Positions 46,671-55,941 of a DNA stretch of 64,000 bases are shown one piece after another; position 1 is the first letter of the stretch; every line of letters starts with the position of its first letter. This DNA comes from Propioniferax innocua (GTDB taxonomy: Bacteria > Actinomycetota > Actinomycetes > Propionibacteriales > Propionibacteriaceae): NCBI RefSeq assembly GCF_006716235.1, contig NZ_VFOR01000001.1, forward strand, positions 186,001 to 250,000, given 5' to 3'. The notes below the pieces were generated by a model, which ran no database searches, was not told where the DNA came from, and worked only from the letters and a program-made list of their open reading frames with translations. Position numbers and translations under genes: made by a program.

Positions 46671-47130
46671 AGGAGCTCAAAACAGAGACCGCAGCGAATG
46701 CGATTGCGAGACTGATGACCAGACCATGTTTGACTGGATGATCCATGGCCGGGCCAATCTTCACTCGCGCCAGAGCTTGGACAGGCTGTCCAAATATCCA
46801 CGGGGCACCCCACATCAAGCTGGCTATGCCCAGTGTCGCCCACTCGAGCTCTCCCACCCACAACGTAAGGATGAGCGGAAACCCCAACGCGTAGGCAAGG
46901 AGACCGGCTACCGGCCACCACCACCACGTCCGTAGGCACACCATCCCCAGCAGGACATGTACCGTCGCTGCAATCATGATCGGCCATAGCGTTGGCCAGA
47001 CTGCACCTCCGCTTACCGGGTACACCACGGCAAACCCGATGGTCGCCACTTCGATACCGCTGACTACGCGGTCCCACCGTGGATATCGTGAGGCTTGGAT
47101 CCAGTCCTCAAAGGAGTCATTCCGTCTCAT
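46669..47130 (-). CDS. Four-TM membrane protein of unknown function
   Basis: 153 residues. Four helices (about 26-46, 50-70, 74-95, 127-150) and a Trp run (RTWWWWPVAGLL). Unknown family. The ATG at 47130 lies only 30 bases from the end of an IS3-type remnant, so its original promoter has probably been displaced. GGAG precedes the start at short distance. Conserved-looking codon use suggests a real gene that may now be silent. Confidence 0.55.
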   Translation of the reverse strand: MRRNDSFEDWIQASRYPRWDRVVSGIEVATIGFAVVYPVSGGAVWPTLWPIMIAATVHVLLGMVCLRTWWWWPVAGLLAYALGFPLILTLWVGELEWATLGIASLMWGAPWIFGQPVQALARVKIGPAMDHPVKHGLVISLAIAFAAVSVLSS

Positions 47131-47160
47131 CAGCCGTCTCCGTCCGCCCCCGGGGTTTGC

Positions 47161-47292
47161 TGCACGGTTGGGTGACAGTTTCTATCACGCAGCCAGGGCG
47201 GATGGTGGGTTCATGATGGTCTCGTATTCGATGGGGGTCAAACGTCCGAGACCGGCTTGCCGGCGTCGGCGGTGGTAGGTGCGTTCGATCCA
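47161..47292 (-). mobile_element. IS3-family end remnant, copy 1 (transposase C-terminus)
   Basis: Minus strand reads WIERTYHRRRRQAGLGRLTP followed by IEYETIMNPPSALAA and a stop at 47185, the typical C-terminus of an IS3-type OrfB integrase. The element end, starting TGCACGGTTGGGTGACAG at 47161, follows. Everything upstream of this tail is gone. Copy 2 at 48886 matches it almost base for base. Confidence 0.75.
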
Positions 47293-47400
47293 GCGTCCCT
47301 TGCGCCACGATGCCGCCCTTACAGATGATGACAACGTCATCGACTGTTTCCGCCAACTCACCCATGAGGTGCGACGCTTGTCGAGCGACCGTCACGCCCG
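47293..47400 (-). pseudogene. Fragment of an ABC transporter ATPase
   Basis: About 35 codons read ASHLMGELAETVDDVVIICKG then GIVAQGTLD, the H-loop-to-C-terminus segment of an ABC ATPase (SSHLM.E...D...I...G..V..G). It runs directly into the IS3 remnant; the rest of the gene is absent. Confidence 0.6.
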
Positions 47401-47487
47401 CTTGACAAGGACAACTAGCGCATGTTTGCGTGGAAATCTGCAAGGGAGCATCAGCTCTGGTTTACATTCGAAAAGGAAAGACACCAG

Positions 47488-47958
47488 ATGATGTCCAGGG
47501 CAATCCGAAATTCTTCAACAACCGCCTTGACCATCGGGATTCTTGCGCTTGGAGGACTTACCGCAACTCCAGCCAACGCTGCCCTGACAGAGGGGCCTGC
47601 AGCGAGCGCTTCGCAGTCTACGCAAACCGTCAACGGCCTGTCCCAGTCGACGATCAACAAGGCTGACCAGTTCGTCCATCGCAGTGGCAGCACTTACTCG
47701 TTCGACGCCGCGAACGCTCGTTCTGTTCTCTCGTCCTCGGAGACCTCCCAGGTGCAGAGTGCAGTCGATAACTGGAACACGAACCTCCAGCTGGCTAGCT
47801 CCGAGACCGGGGTCGGCGGTATCGCCGGCGGTATCGTCTCGGCCGCCCTTGCGGCGTCAGCTGGAGTTCAGGGCCTGTGCCGAGACGAGAAGGGCGAGGC
47901 CACCTATTACGCACCGATTTCCCCCACCCCGACCATCGTGTGCAATCCGCTGGCCTAG
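47488..47958 (+). CDS. Secreted protein of unknown function, bacteriocin-like context
   Basis: 156 residues from the ATG at 47488 (AAGGAAAG upstream). Signal peptide MMSRAIRNSSTTALTIGILA with cleavage after TATPANA. The mature part has a Ser/Gln/Thr-rich start, a soluble middle (INKADQFVHRSGSTYSFD) and a Gly/Ala hydrophobic segment (GGIAGGIVSAALAASAGV) followed by LCRDEKGEATYYAPISPTPT and IVCNPLA with two Cys that could bridge. I do not recognise a family. Size, hydrophobic Gly/Ala patch and a following small membrane protein resemble a bacteriocin/immunity pair, which is inference only. Confidence 0.7.
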   Translation: MMSRAIRNSSTTALTIGILALGGLTATPANAALTEGPAASASQSTQTVNGLSQSTINKADQFVHRSGSTYSFDAANARSVLSSSETSQVQSAVDNWNTNLQLASSETGVGGIAGGIVSAALAASAGVQGLCRDEKGEATYYAPISPTPTIVCNPLA

Positions 47959-47967
47959 GAGGAAACT

Positions 47968-48165
47968 ATGCGATTCCTCAAGTATTGCGCCTATGCCACA
48001 CTGCTTGTCGGCGCATGTCTGTGCCTTTTCAATGTGTTCTCACGTGAGGAAGCACCCGCCGGACCGTGGGGGATTATTCTCATCGTCATCGGCGTAGCCA
48101 TGGCCAGTGCCTTCCTCATCTCACGGAAATCAGTGAGCAGAAAGAACCGAAGGACAGTGACTTGA
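47968..48165 (+). CDS. Small two-TM protein, possible immunity partner
   Basis: 65 residues, two hydrophobic segments (YCAYATLLVGACLCLFNVF and GIILIVIGVAMASAFLI) and a basic tail (RKSVSRKNRR). AGGAGG precedes the ATG by about five bases. It starts nine bases after the secreted-protein gene and the pair ends at a strong hairpin, so the two form one operon. Confidence 0.65.
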   Translation: MRFLKYCAYATLLVGACLCLFNVFSREEAPAGPWGIILIVIGVAMASAFLISRKSVSRKNRRTVT

Positions 48166-48177
48166 GCGACTCCCTTG

Positions 48178-48209
48178 GCGGGTGGCCTCTTCATGAAGAG
48201 GCCACCCGC
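48178..48209 (+). terminator. Terminator of the secreted-protein operon
   Basis: Perfect 15-base arms (GCGGGTGGCCTCTTC / GAAGAGGCCACCCGC) with a two-base centre, 12 bases after the small membrane gene. No T-run. Confidence 0.7.
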
Positions 48210-48242
48210 TCGGCATGCGCCCAAAATCTGATGTCTTAGGGT

Positions 48243-48585
48243 TCACGTGGCGTCATGTAGTCCATCCCAGCCCGGCGGAGGGGCCAGAGCACCGAGCACC
48301 CGCTTGCCCGCGACGGAGGGTGCCACTCGCAGCGGGTGGAGTACGCCGAGGCCGAGCAGCTCGAGCAGGTCGCGGTGCAGTTCGTTGACGATCCGCACCC
48401 AGCCTGCCGGAGCGCCCAGACCTCACCGAGGGTGCGGTCTGGGCGCTCAGCGTGATCGATGGGTCGGCGAGCTTCTGCAGCACCTCGGGGTGCTCGTCGG
48501 CATACAGCCACGTCCGGTGATGTTCAGCCAGGACGCGGGCCTCGATCTGCTGCAGCTGGCCGATCAGGTCAGCGGGATTGCTCAC
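48243..48585 (-). pseudogene. Frameshifted gene of unknown function
   Basis: A GTG at 48585 with GGAAGGAG five bases upstream opens SNPADLIGQLQQIEARVLAE and continues to about SITLSAQ; after a frame change the protein-like sequence resumes as WVRIVNELHRDLLELLGLGV and HPLRVAPSVAG, ending at 48243. Normal-looking protein in two frames indicates a broken gene. Divergent from the truncated gene at 48640. Confidence 0.6.
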
Positions 48586-48639
48586 GAGGGCTCCTTCCGT
48601 CTCCTCGACCCTACGCACGAGGTTCGAGACAATGGATCG

Positions 48640-48900
48640 ATGACCAGCGACGACATCGACCTGAACAGCCCGGAGTTCATGGCCGAGGCCTTCGTCAAGC
48701 GGGTTGCAATGTACACCGGGATCTCAGAGCCCTGCGCCGAGCAGTGGCGGCTGATCCTGGACTCGATGGAGCTCAGCGCCGCGCTGGCCGGCGTGCCCCG
48801 GGTGGTGTGGACGCTCGAGGACCGCGAGGCGATGCGACGCGAGGACCTCGGGCAGGACAAGGACGAGCTGGTCGCGCGGGGCTGCTGCACGGTTGGGTGA
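48640..48900 (+). pseudogene. Gene truncated by IS3 remnant copy 2
   Basis: Starts MTSDDIDLNSPEFMAEAFVK and reads a helical, charged protein to about codon 81, then enters the IS3-type end at 48886 and stops five codons later. Unknown family. It is divergent from the frameshifted gene, 54 bases away, so the two may once have been a pair. Confidence 0.6.
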
Positions 48901-48986
48901 CAGTTTCTATCACGCAGCCAGGGCGGCTGGTGGGTTCATGATGGTCTCGTATTCGATGGGGGTCGAACGTCCGAGACCGGCCTGCC
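48886..48986 (-). mobile_element. IS3-family end remnant, copy 2
   Basis: Same terminus (TGCACGGTTGGGTGACAG) and same transposase tail as copy 1, identical over about 100 bases apart from a few changes, same orientation, and cut off after CCTGCC at 48986. The 1.7 kb between the copies holds the secreted-protein operon. Confidence 0.75.
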
Positions 48987-49122
48987 AGAAAGTCTGACGC
49001 GGGACATTCACACCAGGGACCCCTACATGTTGTGGTGACCCGGTGAACCTGTCGTTTTCTACCTCACCCCGCTACGCAACCCGAAACCGGAAGAGCCTCT
49101 TTAGGTGCCGGCACGCCAGTGT
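48987..49122. other. Spacer without recognisable gene
   Basis: 136 bases between the IS remnant and the permease gene; nothing I can identify. Confidence 0.5.
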
Positions 49123-50865
49123 CTAGGGCGCATCTGCGCCACGCTCGTCCTTGTCTGGTGTTGGCAAGAAGGCAGTCGCACTCGTTCCTAAGAAGACGAG
49201 GACGAAGAGCACCCATAGCCCTGGGGGAAGGTAAGGCAGCAGCGCCCCCGGGTGCGCCGAGACTGCGACATGGACGGCGACCGTGTACCAGATGCCCACG
49301 AGGAGCGCTGTCAGCATGGCAACACAGTACGGAAAGAGGATTGCCCAGAACTCTGCTCGCTGGATCGCGCCTTGAGTACGGCCCAGAAGACGCAGTGGTG
49401 AGAAGAACGCATGCAAATTGGCCCGCTTGCCCATCACAGAGACCGCGAGGACCAGGCAGATCGCCAGCAGAGTGTAGGCCGCGGTGGGGACGAAGCCGGC
49501 GGTTCCGTCTCCGTGGGGCCCGTACATGATCTGGCTATCCATATCCACATGCCGTACCCAATCCTGCGCGGACTCCACCCGGAGATGATCCGGTGCGCTA
49601 GCCGATTCTGCGACCACGGGAAGCCCCCATTCCGGGTTGACCGGAGACTCGCTAGAAATACCGGAGAACGGCACCATGAAGTCTGGGTAGAAGGGGCTGT
49701 GAGCTTTCACCGGCGCCGCGGGCGAGAGTAGCTGCCCTATCACGTGGTCATTCGATCCGGCCAGAGAATAGTCAGACGCCTTCTCCATCGGTACGGAGGT
49801 CTCCCCAGCGGATTCGAAGTCCGAAGGCTGCCAGTAGACCACCCCACGGCAGTCGTCGCCGATCTCCTCACATACACCGTCTGCTTCCTGCGCTTCCAGT
49901 AGGCGAAAATCTTGGCCAACGACGACTGGGACCGTTTGGAAATTCTGGGAGCCTACGTAATTTGCCGCCCATAACGAGGTCTGTGCACCTGTGAAGCCTG
50001 CCAGTGGAATGGCTACGAGCGCGGTAGCAAGCCCCACCCTCGAGGTCGTCCCGACGGTTTCGGAGGAGCGGATGCCTAGCGCGGGTGCCGACCATCCGCT
50101 CACCTTTTTGATCGCCGCGGCTGCCCAGCGAGCTAGCGCCCGGGCGAAGGTGCCGGCAAGTGTGACAGCGAGGAACGGCAAGGTGAAGACGAATATCAAC
50201 ACGACAGGTCCTGGCGGAGTCGTCACCATGCACCAGATACCCGCGGCAATATTGACCACTGCGAGCACTGGGCCAACCAGCCCCACCAAGGATTTGGACT
50301 TACCTACTGTCGCCGCTCCCCGATCCCCGGTTTTGGCCAGCACCTTGTCGACGTTGAGAATCCCCACGCCGAGGAGGTACAGGGGGACTAAGACCAGCAG
50401 TGACGACCAGGCAACGTCAATGGGCGAGCCCCAGTGATCTGGCAGCTGCTTGTTGAGCCCTAGCAGAATCACCTTGAAAAGCGGCGTCGCTAACAACCGT
50501 CCCAACACGACCGCCGAAGCGCTTGCCAGAAGCGCCAGGCACGCCCCTTGCAGGAGCAGGTGCCTGGTGAAAAACGCCCTGCCTCTGCCGAGAATCCGCA
50601 GCGCTTGCACGGTATTTTGGTGGTCAGCGATAAAATTCTGATGCGCCAACCGGACCCCGGCGAATGCCGGGATGATCGCAATTAGGCTCATATTCGTCAC
50701 GCCGGCCTTGAAGTCGCTGCTTCCGCCAGTCGAGAATGCGACGTAAAGGATGGTGCCGACGAGCGTGCCTATTACTACCGCAGCCAGTACGATTCCCCCG
50801 ATGAAGGGGCGCGCAGTCACCGACAGCTCTCTCCGGTAGGCGGCGGTGGGAGTCATGGTCTTCAT
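49123..50865 (-). CDS. FtsX-like ABC transporter permease
   Basis: 580 residues. N-terminal helix at about 23-45, then a block of helices (77-290), a large extracellular domain with four Cys (VCEEIGDDCRG), and C-terminal helices (about 455-475, 500-525, 545-565). This is the FtsX/MacB-like exporter design used for peptide or antibiotic export or resistance, and some members lie beside bacteriocin genes. Last gene of a two-gene minus-strand operon with the ATPase. Convergent with, and close to, the secreted-protein cassette. Substrate unknown. Confidence 0.8.
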   Translation of the reverse strand: MKTMTPTAAYRRELSVTARPFIGGIVLAAVVIGTLVGTILYVAFSTGGSSDFKAGVTNMSLIAIIPAFAGVRLAHQNFIADHQNTVQALRILGRGRAFFTRHLLLQGACLALLASASAVVLGRLLATPLFKVILLGLNKQLPDHWGSPIDVAWSSLLVLVPLYLLGVGILNVDKVLAKTGDRGAATVGKSKSLVGLVGPVLAVVNIAAGIWCMVTTPPGPVVLIFVFTLPFLAVTLAGTFARALARWAAAAIKKVSGWSAPALGIRSSETVGTTSRVGLATALVAIPLAGFTGAQTSLWAANYVGSQNFQTVPVVVGQDFRLLEAQEADGVCEEIGDDCRGVVYWQPSDFESAGETSVPMEKASDYSLAGSNDHVIGQLLSPAAPVKAHSPFYPDFMVPFSGISSESPVNPEWGLPVVAESASAPDHLRVESAQDWVRHVDMDSQIMYGPHGDGTAGFVPTAAYTLLAICLVLAVSVMGKRANLHAFFSPLRLLGRTQGAIQRAEFWAILFPYCVAMLTALLVGIWYTVAVHVAVSAHPGALLPYLPPGLWVLFVLVFLGTSATAFLPTPDKDERGADAP

Positions 50866-50868
50866 GAG

Positions 50869-51510
50869 CTATGCCCCCATCTGCAGCAGCGTTTTTGCCT
50901 GCCCGTCGAAAAGCTCACGGTGGGAGCAATAGACCACTATCGCTCCCCTATTCGCCGACTGGCGCAACAAGTCCTCGACCACGGTGACATTCGCTCCATC
51001 AAGCGCGCTGACGGGCTCATCCATGAGCACCAAGTCCGGTTGGGAAGCTAGTGCCTGGGCCACCGCAACGCGCTGGCGTTGACCCCCGGATAGCTCCGCC
51101 GGCAGGGCTTCTGTGAAAGGCTGCATGCCCAACGTGCCAAGCAGCTCTTCCCTGCCCTGGGCGTCGAGGCCCCGTCCGGCGACGTGAACTGCCAGCTCGA
51201 GGTTCTCCCGGCAGCTGAGGCTGGGCAGGAGGGTCGGTGCCTGTGGTGCGTACCCGACGTGCGTGGCCCGCCACGAGGTTAGCTTCTTGGCCGCGCCCTT
51301 TCCGAACCGTTTACCGTCGATGGTTACCCTGCCTTCACTGGGTGAGCGCAGACCGGCTAACAGATCCAGAACCGTGGATTTACCGCTTCCCGATGGGCCC
51401 CGGACTTCGTAGATGCCGGGCCGTGACAACGACAGCGCGGCATCCCGCAGAATATATGGCCCATATTTCGAGTATCGAAAAGAGATTTTATTCCAAACTA
51501 TTGCAACCAT
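50869..51510 (-). CDS. ABC transporter ATP-binding protein
   Basis: 213 residues from the ATG at 51510 (AGGA upstream). Walker [10 protein letters not shown] near 39-47, Q-loop YAPQAPTL, signature LSGGQRQRV, Walker [15 protein letters not shown] and H-loop CSHRE. It is of the small MacB/LolD type that pairs with FtsX-like permeases. The permease gene follows three bases later. Start region is AT-rich (for example AATAAAATCTC on the minus strand), unlike core genes, which suggests transfer. Confidence 0.85.
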   Translation of the reverse strand: MVAIVWNKISFRYSKYGPYILRDAALSLSRPGIYEVRGPSGSGKSTVLDLLAGLRSPSEGRVTIDGKRFGKGAAKKLTSWRATHVGYAPQAPTLLPSLSCRENLELAVHVAGRGLDAQGREELLGTLGMQPFTEALPAELSGGQRQRVAVAQALASQPDLVLMDEPVSALDGANVTVVEDLLRQSANRGAIVVYCSHRELFDGQAKTLLQMGA

Positions 51511-51540
51511 CACAATTCCTGTCTCGTTACAGGGCATATG

Positions 51541-52047
51541 CTACCCGGGCACCAAAACATTGTCGACAATTGCGCGAATACGTTTATCGTGACCGACAAT
51601 TGCCCAAGCACGGGTGCTCCGATAATCACGTAGCGTTATCAAAAAGCGTTCGACGTCACGGCGTGCATGGACAGTATCAACGATGCGCTCGATGTCACGT
51701 GCTTGCAGCAGGTTATTCTTGCCGTTTTTAATTAAGCCCTGGGATGCGTCGATAAACAGCACGTCATCGTGGCTGCGCTGCTTCTTGAGCGCCATGATGA
51801 TGGTCGGAATACCGGTGCCGTAAAAGATCGAACTCGGCAGGCCGATGATGGTGTCGATGTTCTTGGCCTCGATAAGGCGCGTACGGATGGCTTCTTCTGC
51901 CCCACCACGGAAGAGCACACCGTGCGGCAGAACAATAGTCATGATGCCGTCTGGCTTGATGTGGAACAGCTCACGGAGCCAGAAGGCATAATCAGCCTTG
52001 TTCTGTGGTGCCAGACCGTACTGCGTAAAGCGTGGATCAGTGTCCAT
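51541..52047 (-). pseudogene. Internal fragment of type I restriction methyltransferase HsdM
   Basis: Minus strand reads DPRFTQYGLAPQNKADYAFW, then IMTIVLPHGVLFRGGAEEAI, IIGLPSSIFYGTGIPTIIMA and DVLFIDASQGLIKNG, the middle of HsdM. The catalytic NPPY/F block and the whole N-terminus are missing, and homology ends near 51649, after which an unrelated 35-residue tail runs to a stop. No hsdR or hsdS is nearby. Composition is lower in GC than the core. Non-functional remnant. Confidence 0.75.
51564..51603. repeat. Two copies of CGACAATTGC 30 bases apart
   Basis: At 51564-51573 and 51594-51603, in the unmatched tail of the HsdM fragment. Confidence 0.6.
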
Positions 52048-52118
52048 AACCCACACCCATATCAGTTGTACTCGGTCAGACGATGTCACTGAACCGCCGC
52101 TGGCTTCCCGGGGCCCCG

Positions 52119-52181
52119 GTCCCATGCCCCAAGTCATGGGTCCCATGCCCCAAGTCATGGGTCCCATGCCCCAAGTCATCG
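52119..52181. repeat. Three 21-bp tandem repeats at the right edge of the accessory region
   Basis: GTCCCATGCCCCAAGTCATGG three times (52119, 52140, 52161), with only one base different in the last copy. Followed at once by a strong terminator. Confidence 0.9.
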
Positions 52182-52188
52182 GGACCGC

Positions 52189-52226
52189 AAGGGGCCGGAG
52201 AGACTCAGTCTCTCCGGCCCCTTTTT
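52189..52226. terminator. Strong terminator downstream of malate synthase
   Basis: Arms AAGGGGCCGGAGAGAC and GTCTCTCCGGCCCCTT around a three-base loop, with a T-run on the plus strand and a shorter one on the minus strand. It lies 42 bases after the malate synthase stop; likely bidirectional. Confidence 0.85.
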
Positions 52227-52267
52227 ACTGCCCACGCGAGAACGTCGGCTTCATGCGTCATGTGCGA

Positions 52268-54493
52268 TCAGGTGATCTTGTGGCGCTTCTTGAACTCGCG
52301 TCGCCGGGCGTGGAGGATCGGTTCGGTGTAGCCCGAAGGCTGCGTGGTCCCTTCCAGGATGAGATCCCGTGCCGCACACCAGGCGATGGAGTCGGTGAAG
52401 TTCGGTGCCATCGGGCGGTAGTACGGGTCATCGGCATTCTGCTGATCCACCACCGGAGCCATGCGCTCCAACGACTCGATGACGAAATCCTCCGACACGA
52501 TCCCGTGTCGCAGCCAGTTGGCCACCATCTGCGAACTGATCCGACACGTGGCCCGGTCCTCCATCAGCGAGACATCGTTGATGTCCGGAACCTTGGAGCA
52601 GCCCACGCCCTGATCGACCCAGCGCACCACATAGCCCAGGATCGACTGACACGAGTTGTCCACCTCATTGCGGCAGATCTCCTCGGGCCAATCGGTGCGG
52701 CATGCCAACGGGATGCGCAGCACATCGGTCAGGGTCGCCCGACGCCCACCCGCGGCGATCTCCTGCTGACGCTCCCGCACATCCACGTCGTGGTAGTGCG
52801 TCGCATGCAGGGTGGCGCCGGTCGGCGAGGGAACCCAGGCCGTCGACGCTCCGGCCGCCGGCTGGCCTCCCTTCTCGGCCAGCATCTCGGCCATCTCCTC
52901 GGTCTTGGCCCACATGCCCTTGCCGATCTGAGCATGCCCCGGCAGCCCCATCATGAGGCCGACGTCGACGTTCCAGTCCTCGTAGGCGGTCATCCACGTG
53001 GCCTGCTTCATCGCGGCCTTGCGGATCATGGGGCCCGCCTCCATCGAGGTGTGGATCTCGTCACCGGTCCGGTCCAGGAAACCGGTGTTGATGAAGATCA
53101 CCCGTTCGGGGGCCTCGGCGATACAGGCTGCGAGGTTCACCGTGGTACGGCGCTCCTCGTCCATCAGGCCCATCTTGATCGTGTTGCGTTCGAGCTCCAG
53201 CGCGTCCTCGACGGCTGCGAACAGCTCATTGGTGAACGCCACCTCTTCTGGGCCGTGCTGCTTGGGCTTGACGATGTAGATCGAACCGGTCCGTGAATTG
53301 CGACGCTGATTCGCCACATCGAGCCCAGGCAGCGCACAGAGCGTGGTGACCAGAGCATCCAGGATCCCCTCGGGCATCTCGTTGCCCTGGTCATCGAGCA
53401 CCGCCGGCGTGGTCATCAGGTGCCCGACATTGCGGCACAGCATCGTCACCCGCCCCGGCAGGCGCAGCTCTCCCCCATCGGCCGCGGTGTAGACGCGGTC
53501 GTCGTGCAGGACACGGGTGAAGCTCTTGCCGTCCTTGTCCATGCGTTCGGACGCCGACCCGTCGTTCAGCAGCAGCCAGTTGCGGTAGCCGACGACCTTG
53601 TCCGGGCCATCGACGGCGGCGACCGAGTCCTCGAAGTCCATGATCGCGGTGATCGCCGATTCCAGCACCACATCGTCGACGCCGGCCCGGTCGGTCTTGC
53701 CGATGGGCCCTTCGGGATCGATCTGGATCTCCACGTGCAGCCCGTGACGACGCAGGAGAATCGCCGCCGGAGCATCGGCCGAACCGCTGTATCCGACGTA
53801 GGCGTTCGGGTCCTGCAGCCCGGTGGTGGTGCCATCGGCGAGGGTGACGGTGAGCCCCTCCTCGCCGATGGCGTAGGCGGTGGCGTCGGCGTGCGAACCC
53901 GACGCCAGCGGCACCGACCGATCCAGGAAGTCCCGCGCCCATGCGATGACGCGTTCGCCGCGCACCGGGTTGTATGCGCCCTGACGCGTCGCACCATCGT
54001 CCTCGCTGATGGCGTCGGTGCCGTAGAGAGCGTCATAGAGCGAACCCCAGCGTGCGTTCGCCGCGTTGATGGCGAAGCGACGGTTGAGGATGGGCACCAC
54101 GAGCTGGGGCCCGGCCACGTCCGCGATCTCGGCGTCCACGTTCGTCGCCGCGGCCCGCACGCCGACGGGTTCGTCGACGAGATAGCCGATGCGTCGCAGG
54201 AATGCCTCGTACTCCGCGGCGTCGGGACGTCCCGGCGCGTTGCGGTGGTACTGATCGATCTCGCCCTGCAGACGCTCGCGCTCGATGAGCAGCTCACGGT
54301 TGCGCTCGGTGAACCGGCCGAAGACCTTGATGAATCCGGTCCAGAACTGATCGCGCGTGACCGCTGTGCGCGGGAGCACCTCGGTGTTGACGAAGTCGAC
54401 CAGGACGCGATCGACCTGGAGTCCCCCGATGGGGACGTAATCGTCGTGCATGGAGCGGTAGAGCGTGGACATGGTGGGTGTGCTCGTGGTCAC
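52268..54493 (-). CDS. glcB: Malate synthase G
   Basis: 741 residues from the GTG at 54493, six bases after AAAGGAGG; an ATG at 54499 directly abuts the ribosome site. Length and the large inserted domain identify the G isoform. Catalytic acid/base region around [12 protein letters not shown] and the Arg in [20 protein letters not shown] are present. Condenses glyoxylate with acetyl-CoA to malate. Downstream of isocitrate lyase by 46 bases, so the complete glyoxylate shunt is in one operon, probably under RamB. Confidence 0.94.
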   Translation of the reverse strand: MTTSTPTMSTLYRSMHDDYVPIGGLQVDRVLVDFVNTEVLPRTAVTRDQFWTGFIKVFGRFTERNRELLIERERLQGEIDQYHRNAPGRPDAAEYEAFLRRIGYLVDEPVGVRAAATNVDAEIADVAGPQLVVPILNRRFAINAANARWGSLYDALYGTDAISEDDGATRQGAYNPVRGERVIAWARDFLDRSVPLASGSHADATAYAIGEEGLTVTLADGTTTGLQDPNAYVGYSGSADAPAAILLRRHGLHVEIQIDPEGPIGKTDRAGVDDVVLESAITAIMDFEDSVAAVDGPDKVVGYRNWLLLNDGSASERMDKDGKSFTRVLHDDRVYTAADGGELRLPGRVTMLCRNVGHLMTTPAVLDDQGNEMPEGILDALVTTLCALPGLDVANQRRNSRTGSIYIVKPKQHGPEEVAFTNELFAAVEDALELERNTIKMGLMDEERRTTVNLAACIAEAPERVIFINTGFLDRTGDEIHTSMEAGPMIRKAAMKQATWMTAYEDWNVDVGLMMGLPGHAQIGKGMWAKTEEMAEMLAEKGGQPAAGASTAWVPSPTGATLHATHYHDVDVRERQQEIAAGGRRATLTDVLRIPLACRTDWPEEICRNEVDNSCQSILGYVVRWVDQGVGCSKVPDINDVSLMEDRATCRISSQMVANWLRHGIVSEDFVIESLERMAPVVDQQNADDPYYRPMAPNFTDSIAWCAARDLILEGTTQPSGYTEPILHARRREFKKRHKIT

Positions 54494-54539
54494 CGTCATC
54501 CTCCTTTGGATCGGTGTTCTTACGTGATCGGTGCTCCGA

Positions 54540-55814
<1,275 letters not shown>

Positions 55815-55907
55815 CACAGGTCACCTTCCTTGGTGTGGTGTGCATCGTTGTACGCCCTGATGACTCAACTTTCACTCGCTTCATCACGTTCCGCAGCATG
55901 ATCCGAC

Positions 55908-55930
55908 GGAAAATTCTGCAGAAATTCGCT
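55908..55930. promoter_or_regulatory. Palindrome between aceA and ramB, candidate RamB site
   Basis: Perfect 10-base centre TTCTGCAGAA (55914-55923) inside a longer AAAATTCTGCAGAAATT, ending at the ramB -10 box, where binding would give autocontrol and control of aceA. The sequence is not the C. glutamicum RamB consensus, so assignment is by position. Confidence 0.4.
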
Positions 55931-55935
55931 ATCGT
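55930..55935 (+). promoter_or_regulatory. -10 box, probable leaderless promoter of ramB
   Basis: TATCGT, six bases, then ATG at 55942. Confidence 0.5.
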
Positions 55936-55941
55936 GAATTC

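Noticed and set aside
47488-47958. Lactococcin-972-type bacteriocin
   Set aside because: Too long and without the family's W/Y/H-rich C-terminal pattern; kept as unknown secreted protein.
47161-48986. Active IS3 element
   Set aside because: Only the transposase C-terminus and one end are present in each copy; no complete orfA/orfB.
51541-52179. A 212-residue protein starting with MTWGMGP repeats
   Set aside because: The start lies in the 21-bp repeat and the middle is an HsdM fragment; a chance fusion of repeat and pseudogene.
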